Assembly (NCBI GenBank): GCA_049177215.1
Contig: CP185379.1
Span: 558,001-622,000 of the forward strand
Reading direction: 5' to 3'
Length of the DNA stretch: 64,000 bases
Origin: Pollutiaquabacter aromativorans
GTDB lineage: Bacteria; Bacteroidota; Bacteroidia; AKYH767-A; 2013-40CM-41-45
The notes below the pieces were generated by a model. It had not been told where the DNA came from and did no database searches. It worked only from the letters and a program-made list of their open reading frames with translations. Positions 24,527-33,200 of the stretch are shown one piece after another. Numbering within the stretch: position 1 is the first letter of the stretch; each line of letters starts with the position of its first letter. The position numbers and the translations under genes were made by a program.

Positions 24527-27214
24527 ATGAATACCTTATTCCTGCGCCCGGCCTTCCTGGCCGCCTTCCTGCTGCTGATCCTCCCCATTTGCAAGGCTCA
24601 GCCCTTCCTGGTAAATCCCGCCAACGCTCCGCTTAGCTTTTCTGCTATGCAACGGCAGTTCCATGACTGGTCTTCCTGGCACCGCCTCGACCGGGAAAAG
24701 AACTGGAAATACTACAAACGCTGGGAAGCCGAGATGCTCCTGCATACCGACGGACAAGGCGAACCCGTTGCGCCCGAGCTGCTGGCCCGTGAACACCTGC
24801 GGGTGCACACCGCCCGGCAGCAAGCCAACGCCCGCACCACCGCCGCTTCCTGGTATCCGCTCGGTCCTGCCGCCGTACCCGACAACCTGACGGGCTACCT
24901 CGAAGTCGGTATCGGACGGATCAACTGCATCGCGTTCCACCCGAACGATCCGTCCACCTACTTCGTCGGCGTCGCCCAGGGTGGCGTGTGGAAGACCACC
25001 GACAACGGTCAGTCCTGGACGCCCCTCACCGACGACCTGCCCATCCTGCGCATCTCCGATATCGCCATCGATCCTAACAACACGGATGTGCTTTACATCT
25101 CGGTCGGCGACTACGCGTACATCGGTTTCGGACTCGACCTCAACGGCCGCAAGCGCAATACGCACTATGGACTCGGCGTCTATAAATCCACCGACGGAGG
25201 ACAAACCTGGGCGCCGACCGGCCTGGGCTTCGACCAGACACAGCGCGACGCGTCCCTCATCCGCAAGGTGCTGGTGCGTCCCTCCGACAGCAACCAGCTC
25301 GTCGCCTGCGGCGCCAGTGGGATGTACACCAGCGACGATGCCGGAGCGAACTGGACGCAGGTATCCGACTCGCTCTTTTGGGATCTGCAGCAGGACCTTG
25401 GTGACCCGGATGTACTCTATGCTGCCACCGGCTGGGTGCAGAACAGCAACACCGGTTCGGCAGGCGTTTACAAATCAACCGACTTCGGTCGCAACTGGAC
25501 CCTGCTCAATACCGGTATGCCGCCACGTGGCGATATACAGCGCGTCAAACTGGCCATCGCGCCCTCCGACCCGCAAAGGATCTACGCCGTGACGGTTGAT
25601 ACCCAGAGCGGCTTGTATGGATTTTACGTCACCAGCGACGGCGGAGCCAACTGGCAATACCGCAACCCGGGCGTGAACGTACTGAGCGGAGGCGACGGCA
25701 CCAATCCGGGCGGGCAAGGCACCTACGACCTCGCCTTGCTCGTCAACGCTACCGATCCTGATGTGGTTTATGTTGGCGGCGTCAACATTTGGGGCTCTTC
25801 CGATGCCGCGCGGAATTTTGATCCCCTGGCATACTGGACACTGGAATATGGCCCTTCCGTGCACGCCGATCAGCACTTCTTCGCACGCCAGCCGCTGACG
25901 GGAAACATCTTCGTCTGCAACGACGGCGGTCTGTATCGTACGGCCGATATGATCATCCACTCCTGGGACGATGCCATCAACGGAATTCCCTGGCCCACGC
26001 TCTGGACCAACCTCAGCGACGGCATGGCGACGACTTCGTTCTATCGCATCTCCAGTTCGAAGAATGCCACCGGTCGTCTCATCGCCGGTGCGCAGGATAA
26101 TTCGACTTCCTATTACGACGGCGGACAATGGTACTCCGTCTTCGGTGGCGATGGCATGGACAATTACCTCGATCCGGCCGACGATTTCCGCCTGATCGGT
26201 TCCAGCCAGTTCGGTAATTTCTACGAATCACTGGACGGCGGATTCTCGGCCAACTTCGTCAACACCAACCCGAACAACGAAGACGGTGAATGGACCACGC
26301 CTTTTGTCGCGGACTACGACAACCCCGGAGTGTTCTATACGGGCTATTACAACGTCAACCGGTCCGACGATAACGGTTTCAACTGGAATCCGATCAGCAG
26401 CTTTCCGCCGAACGGCGTGGCGCAAACGGAGATCTGTGCCCTGGCCGTTGCGCCGAACGATCCGGATGTACTGGTCGCGGCCCGGCGTGTGCGCTACGAG
26501 TTTGGCGTCAACGGCGATGTGTTCCGCACCACCAATCAGGGCGGCAGTTGGACCAACATTACCGCCGGCTTACCCGATAGCTTGTATTACACCTCGGTCG
26601 ACATCCATCCTACGAATGCCGGCGACATCGCGATCTCGCTCGCGGGTTTTGCGGCCGGACAAAAAGTTTACCGCAGTACCGACGGCGGTCAGAGCTGGCA
26701 GAACGTTTCGTTCAACCTGCCCAACCTGCCGGTGAACTGCGTGAAGTACGTTCCGCGCAGCGGACAGCTCATGATCGCCTCCGACGTAGGTGTCTGGACC
26801 CTCGACAGTGGATCGGTTACCTGGAACGACCAGAGCCTCGGCCTTCCCAACGTGATCGTATCCGACATCGAATTCAACGAAGTCCTGAACAAGGTGTACG
26901 TCTGCACCTTCGGCCGCGGTATCTGGGGGAGCGATCTGGGATTGGTGACAGGTTCTTCCGGCCTTCCTGCCACTGCAATCGATTTTGGCGTTTACCCTTC
27001 ACTTAACAACGGCCGCTTTACACTCCGGTTGACCGAATCGCTCCTGCAACCTGCTGCCAAGGTGATCATCACCGACATCCAGGGCCGACAGGTATGGCAG
27101 GAAGAGTTGAACGAAACGATCCATGAATTCAACCTCGGTCTTGCTCCGGGCAAGTATTATATCCAAGTGCGTACGGGCGACCGGGTCGGCGTTCGATCGT
27201 TCATCGTAGGTTGA
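24527..27214 (+). CDS. T9SS-secreted Asp-box (BNR/sortilin-like) propeller protein
   Basis: 895 residues from ATG 24527 (MNTLFLRPAFLAAFLLLILP). The signal peptide ends near CKAQ. Residues 90-800 hold at least eight Asp-box motifs (TTDNGQSWTPL, STDGGQTWAPT, TSDDAGANWTQV, STDFGRNWTLL, TSDGGANWQYR, SDDNGFNWNPI, TNQGGSWTNI, STDGGQSWQNV), each followed by strands of the type 'DPNNTDVLYISVGD'. That builds one or two large beta-propellers as in sialidase, VPS10 and xyloglucanase folds. No catalytic set for a glycosidase could be assigned. A T9SS sorting domain covers about 820-895 (YPSLNNGRFTLRLTES, APGKYYIQVRTGD). It shares a bidirectional terminator with the giant adhesin gene. Function may be binding or hydrolysis of glycans or protein. 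Confidence 0.9.
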   Translation: MNTLFLRPAFLAAFLLLILPICKAQPFLVNPANAPLSFSAMQRQFHDWSSWHRLDREKNWKYYKRWEAEMLLHTDGQGEPVAPELLAREHLRVHTARQQANARTTAASWYPLGPAAVPDNLTGYLEVGIGRINCIAFHPNDPSTYFVGVAQGGVWKTTDNGQSWTPLTDDLPILRISDIAIDPNNTDVLYISVGDYAYIGFGLDLNGRKRNTHYGLGVYKSTDGGQTWAPTGLGFDQTQRDASLIRKVLVRPSDSNQLVACGASGMYTSDDAGANWTQVSDSLFWDLQQDLGDPDVLYAATGWVQNSNTGSAGVYKSTDFGRNWTLLNTGMPPRGDIQRVKLAIAPSDPQRIYAVTVDTQSGLYGFYVTSDGGANWQYRNPGVNVLSGGDGTNPGGQGTYDLALLVNATDPDVVYVGGVNIWGSSDAARNFDPLAYWTLEYGPSVHADQHFFARQPLTGNIFVCNDGGLYRTADMIIHSWDDAINGIPWPTLWTNLSDGMATTSFYRISSSKNATGRLIAGAQDNSTSYYDGGQWYSVFGGDGMDNYLDPADDFRLIGSSQFGNFYESLDGGFSANFVNTNPNNEDGEWTTPFVADYDNPGVFYTGYYNVNRSDDNGFNWNPISSFPPNGVAQTEICALAVAPNDPDVLVAARRVRYEFGVNGDVFRTTNQGGSWTNITAGLPDSLYYTSVDIHPTNAGDIAISLAGFAAGQKVYRSTDGGQSWQNVSFNLPNLPVNCVKYVPRSGQLMIASDVGVWTLDSGSVTWNDQSLGLPNVIVSDIEFNEVLNKVYVCTFGRGIWGSDLGLVTGSSGLPATAIDFGVYPSLNNGRFTLRLTESLLQPAAKVIITDIQGRQVWQEELNETIHEFNLGLAPGKYYIQVRTGDRVGVRSFIVG

Positions 27215-27224
27215 ATGCCATAAA

Positions 27225-27258
27225 AAAAGAGCGGCCGCAATAGTGCGGCCGCTCTTTT
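27225..27258. terminator. Bidirectional intrinsic terminator
   Basis: A perfect 15-bp stem (27225-27239 against 27244-27258, arms AAAAGAGCGGCCGCA and TGCGGCCGCTCTTTT) with loop ATAG. A-run and T-run on both sides serve both convergent genes (ending at 27214 and 27276). Confidence 0.93.
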
Positions 27259-27275
27259 CATTTACCATAACTCAA

Positions 27276-30200
27276 TCAATGCTGGACGGTGAGCTTGCCC
27301 TCAAAGGACTTGCTTCCGCAAACGATCCGATAGACGTAAACACCCGGAGCAATGTCCGCAGCATCCCAGGTGACGCGGTAGAGATGCTTGCTCATCGCTT
27401 CGTCGTTGTACAACTCGGTGACCAGGCTGCCATCCAGTGTGTAGATGGATACAACGGCCTTGTCGCTGAGACCTTCGTTGGTGAACTCGATCGTCGCCCG
27501 TTCTGAAACCGGGTTCGGATAGGCGCTAACCGACAGGAGGTCAAGCAGGACGTCGGCGGTTGCCTTGACAACCGAGCCTTCAGCATCCGTGACGGTCACT
27601 TCGACCGTTCCGGAATGTTTCACCGTGGTATGATCAGAGCTTTCGGTTGCGTCGTTGCTCCAGGCGAACGTGTACGGCGGGATACCGCCGGTAACCTCAG
27701 CCGTTACGCCACCGGTCTTCGGATCGACGACGGTACGGCAGTGGTGACGCTGGTACCAGGTTACGCAAATGCTGCTGGTGCTGCTGCATCCCGCGGCGTT
27801 CGTTACGGTTACCGAGTAGGTGCCTGCGCAATTCACCGTGATGCAGCGCGTGGTGGCACCGGTATTCCAGCGGTAGCTTGCACCGCCCGAAGGCGCGCAG
27901 AGGGAAATCGGACAACCCTGGCGAATGACCGTCGGGCCGGTGATCGTACTCGAAGGACGCGGAGCAACCGTTACCGTTGCCGTGCAGGTACTGCTGCAAC
28001 CGCCGCTGTTCGTGACGGTCAGCGTGTAGGTGCCTGCGGTGGAAACGTTGATGCAACGGGTGGTCGCGCCGGTGCTCCAGCGGTAGCTGGCGCAGCTCGA
28101 AGGTCCGCAGAGACTCGTGCTTGAACCCTGGCAGATCGTGGTGTTACCGGTGATGTTACACGAGATGCCCGGACTGCTGGTGACGCAAACCGTACTCGAC
28201 CGGGTACAACCGGCCGCGTTGGTTACCGTGACCGTATAGTTGCCCGGCGTACCGACCGTAATGCAGCGTGATGTGGATCCCGTGTTCCAGCGGTAGGTGT
28301 AACCCGTGCCCGAAGGAGCGCAGAGGCTGGTCGTTTGACCGCCGCAGATACGCAGGTTGCCGGTGATCGTTGCCGACGGAGCGGACGATACGGTTACCGT
28401 GACACTGCAGGTGCTGCTGCAACTGCCGTTCGAAACGGTGAGCGTATAGGTGCCGGCGCAATTCACCGTGATGCAGCGGTTGCGGGAACCGTTGCTCCAG
28501 TAGTAGCTGTAATTGCCGGAAGGACCACACAGCGTCGTGCTGCTACCCTGGCAAATGGTCGTGTTGCCGCTGATGTTGCAGCTCGGGGCGGAACCGACGG
28601 TTACCGTCGTGCTGGCGCTGGCGGTACAACCGCTGCCGTTCGTCACGACTACCGAATAGGTTCCGGGAGCGCTGACATTGATGCAACGTGTGGTAGCACC
28701 ATTGCTCCACTGATAGGAAGAATAGCCGCTCGAAGCGCAAAGGCTGGTGGTTTGACCCTGGCAAATACGCGTGCAACCGGTAATGCAAACCGAAGGACGC
28801 GGACGCACCGTCACACATACTGAACAACTGCTGGTACAGCTTCCATTGGAAACCGTCACCGAGTAGTTGCCGCTGCAATTGACGGTGATACACTGTGTGG
28901 TCGCGCCATTGCTCCAGAGATAGGAGCTGTATCCGGCAGGAGCGCACAATTGTGTCGTCTGACCCTGGCAGATGTTGAGGTTGCCGCTGATCAGGCAATT
29001 GGTGCTGCCCGTGACCGTCACCGTCTTGCTGCAGCTACTGGTGCAACCATCGCTGTTCGTTACCGTGACCGTATAGGTGCCGGCCTGGGAAACGCTGATG
29101 CAGGAAGTAGTCGCGCCGGTTGACCACTGGTACGAGGCGTAGCCGCCGCCTACACAGAGGTTGGTCGACTGACCCTGACAGATCGTTTCATTTCCGGAAA
29201 TGTTGCAGTTCGGCAATTGGGTCTCGGTCACGATCATGAAATCGGAAGCGGTACAACCGTTCGTCGGGTTCGTCACGACAACCGTATAGGTGCCGGCTTC
29301 ATCCACCAGCGGGGAGGCGGAGCCGCCGCCACTCACGATATGTCCGCCATTGGACGCGGTCCAGGAGAAATCAACACCTGCGGTCGTCGAAGACCCCTGC
29401 AGGGTAACGGTTCCGGAGCCGCAGCCGACCGTCAGATCAGGTCCGGCATTGGCGTTCGGGACGTTGTTGTTTAATCCGATCACCACTTCATCGGAAGCGG
29501 TGCAGCCGTTGGCCGGATCAGTGGCGACCACTGTGTAGGTGCCGGCAGCCGTTACGGTCTTGCTGGCACCGCTCGGTCCGCCTACCCAGGCGAAGGTCGC
29601 GCCGGCAGTGGAGGAGGTAGCAGTAAGTGTAATGCTCGTGGTGGTACAGGTCAAGGATTGATCCGCACCGGCGTTGACGTTCGGTGTGTTGATGTCCTGT
29701 CCGATTACCACTTCATCCGAAGCAGTACAACCGTTGGCAGGATTGGTGGCGACAACCGTGTACGTACCGGCAGCCGTAACGGTCTTGCTGGCGCCACTCG
29801 GTCCGCCTACCCATGCGAAGGTCGCACCGGCGGTGGAAGAGGTGGCGGTCAGCGTGATGCTGGTCGTCGTACAGGACAACGACTGATCAGCGCCTGCATT
29901 CACGTCCGGTAAGTTGCCGTCTTGCCCGATGACCACCTCGTCGGAAGCGGTACAACCATTGGCAGGATTCGTTGCGATCACCGTGTAGGTTCCGGCAGCG
30001 CTGACGGTCTTCGTAGCTCCACTCGGACCACCAACCCATTCGAAGGTAGCGCCTGCAGTGGAAGAGGTCGCCGTCAGCGTGATGCTGGTCGTCGTACAGG
30101 TGAGTGTCTGGTCTGCGCCTGCATTTACATTCGGCAGGTTGGCGTCTTGCGAAACGGTGACTTCGTCGGAAGCGGTGCAACCATTGGCAGGATTGGTAGC

Positions 30201-33200
30201 CACAACCGTATAGGTTCCGGCTGCGCTAATGGTCTTGCTGGCGCTGCTCGGTCCGCCGACCCATTCAAAGGTAGCGCCGGATGTGGAAGACGTTGCTGTG
30301 AGTGTGATGCTGGTGGTGGAGCAGGTCAGGGTCTGGTCCGCGCCTGCATTCACGTCGGGCTGAGTGATATCCTGACCGACGGAGAAGGTAAAGGAAGCAG
30401 TACAACCATTCGCCGGATTTGTGGCGACAACCGTGTAAGTACCGGCAGCGGTAACCGTCTTACTCTCACCGCTCGGACCGCCGACCCATTCGAAGGTGGC
30501 GTCTGCGATGTTGGAAAGAGCTATGAGCGTGATGCTGGTGGTGGTACACGTCAGGGTCTCGTCGGAGCCTACTACAGAGCCCCCAGGAGCAACGATATCC
30601 TGGTCGACTACCACTTCATCGGAAGCGGTACAGCCGTTGGCCGGATTGGTGGCAACGACGGTGTAGGTGCCCGCCGCGGTTACCGTCTTACTTGCGCCGC
30701 TCGGTCCGCCGACCCATTCGAAAGTCGCGCCGGCAGTGGAAGAGGTGGCTGTCAGCGTAATGCTGGTAGTGGTACAGGTGAGGGTCTGGTCAGCGCCAGC
30801 ATTTACATTCGGCAGGTTGGCGTCTTGCGACACGGTGACTTCATCGGAAGCGGTGCAACCGTTGGCGGGATTGGTAGCCACAACCGTATAGGTTCCGGCT
30901 GCGCTAACGGTCTTGCCGGCGCCGCTCGGTCCGCCAACCCATTCGAAGGTAGCGCCGGATGTGGAAGACGTTGCTGTGAGTGTGATGCTGGTGGTGGAAC
31001 AGGTCAGGGTCTGGTCCGCGCCTGCATTCACGTCGGGCTGAGTGATATCCTGACCGACGGAGAAGGTAAAGGAAGCAGTACAACCGTTCGCCGGATTTGT
31101 GGCGACAACCGTGTAAGTACCGGCAGCGGTAACCGTCTTGCTCTCACCACTCGGACCGCCGACCCATTCGAAGGTGGCGTCTGCGATGTTGGAAAGAGCT
31201 ATGAGCGTGATGCTGGTGGTGGTACACGTCAGGGTCTCGTCGGAGCCTACTACAGAGCCCCCAGGAGCAACGATATCCTGATCGACTACCACTTCATCGG
31301 AAGCGGTACATCCGTTCGCGGGATTCGTGGCGACAACCGTGTAGGTTCCGGCAGCGCTGACCGTCTTCGTAGCTCCACTCGGTCCGCCGACCCATTCGAA
31401 AGTCGCGCCGGCAGTGGAAGAGGAAGCCGTAAGGGTAATGCTGGTGAGCGTACAGGTGAGGGTTTGGTCCGCACCGGCATTGACGTTCGGTACGGCATTG
31501 TCCTGGTTGATCGTTACTTCATCGGATGCCGTGCAGCCGTTTGCCGGATTCGTGGCGACAACCGTGTAGGTTCCGGCAGCAGTAACGGTTTTGCTTGCTC
31601 CGCTCGGTCCGCCGACCCATTCAAAGGTGGCGCCGGCAGTGGAAGAGGTGGCGGTCAACGTGATGCTGGTCGTGCCGCAGGTCAACGTCTGATCAGCTCC
31701 GGCATTGACGTTCGGGGTGCTGATGTCCTGGCTGACCGAAACGATGTCGGATGCGGTGCAGCCGTTGTCCGGATTCGTGGCGATTACCGTATAGACACCG
31801 GCTGCGGTCACGGTCTTGGATGCACCGCTCGGGCCGCCGACCCAGTCAAACGTAACGCCGGGTGTGCTGGAAGTTGCTGTTAAAGTGGCGCTGGTGATCG
31901 TACAGCTGAGCGATTGGTCAGTGCCGGCATCCACATTCGGTGTGGCGATGTCCTGGCTGATGTTGACCTCGTCAGATGCAGTACATCCGCTGGCAGGATC
32001 CGTGGCGGTTACAGTATAAGTACCGGCAGCAGTGACCGTCTTGGACGCGCCGTTCGGTCCGCCGGTCCAGGCAAAGGTTGCGCCCGGTGCAGAGGATGTC
32101 GCGGTCAGTGTGATGGATGCGTTGCTGCAGGTGAGTGTTTGGTCAAGCCCCGCATTCACATCGGGAATGCTGGTAGTCGGAATGGTCACCGGCAGGGTGA
32201 AGGTGCAACTGTTCGCGTCGGTGATGGTTACCGAGTAACTGCCGCCTGCTACGTTGGAAATCGAAGATCCCGAAGCGCCATTGCTCCACAGGTAGGAATA
32301 CGGTTGCGTTCCGCCGGTTACGGTCACGCTCGCCCCACCGGTATTGCTGCTGCAATTCGCCGTGGTGGTTGATGCCGTTGCATCGAGTGCATCCGGTTCG
32401 CCGACCGTGAAGGAGGTTGTTGCCGTACAGTTGCCGTTATCGGTGATGGTCACCGTGTAGGTGCCTGCTGCGAGGTTGATCGCGGTCTGGCTGGTCTGAC
32501 CATTGCTCCATGCATAGGTGAAAGGTGATTCACCATCCGATGTAGCGGAGATCGAACCGGTGGCGGTACCGTTACAGGCCGCATCGGTTACGGTACCGGA
32601 AGCGGTAACGATTTTCACCGTCACGACCTGGTCGGCAGCGCCGGCGAGAATACAGGCGTCACCACCGATAATGCGACGGAAAAAGGTCTTCTGATACAGC
32701 GCCCCAATGGTGGTGCCCGGAAGATCACGTGAAGTCGCACCCGGAATATCTGACCAATTGGTACTATCCGTACTGATCTGCCACTGGTAGGTGGTGGCAG
32801 CGCCAAGTGAAGGATAGCTGGAAGTACTTCCGGCACGTGTAATGGTCGGAAGTACGTAGGCGGGTTCGGAGCCGGTCAGGTCGCCTGGAATCGCTCCGGC
32901 GCAGATCGTTTGGTTACCGGTAATGGAATTGCCCAGCAGATCGGGGGGATTGGCCCAGATGACCATGCCCGGTTCGTAGATCGAAGTTGAGCTGGTTTTC
33001 TCCGTGTTGAGCGCGCCGACGGTCAGCGGAATATTGTTCGAACGTGCCGTTACGATGGTGTAGATACGACAGTTCGAGAATTTGATACCCCGCTCGCCAA
33101 CCGGATCATAGTCGTTCGAAGTTCCGCCATAGTAGGTGCTGAAGAGCAAGGTCGACAGGGAAGAGCTGATCTTCGAAAAGGTCTTGTCGCTGCTTCCCTG

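Noticed and set aside
29922..31883. 653-codon plus-strand frame over the adhesin repeats
   Set aside because: Open only because the repeat unit lacks stops in that frame; it repeats with the same period as the adhesin units.
29215..32165. Regular 225-bp repeats considered as CRISPR or satellite DNA
   Set aside because: Repeats stay in frame within one open gene and encode Ig-like domains.
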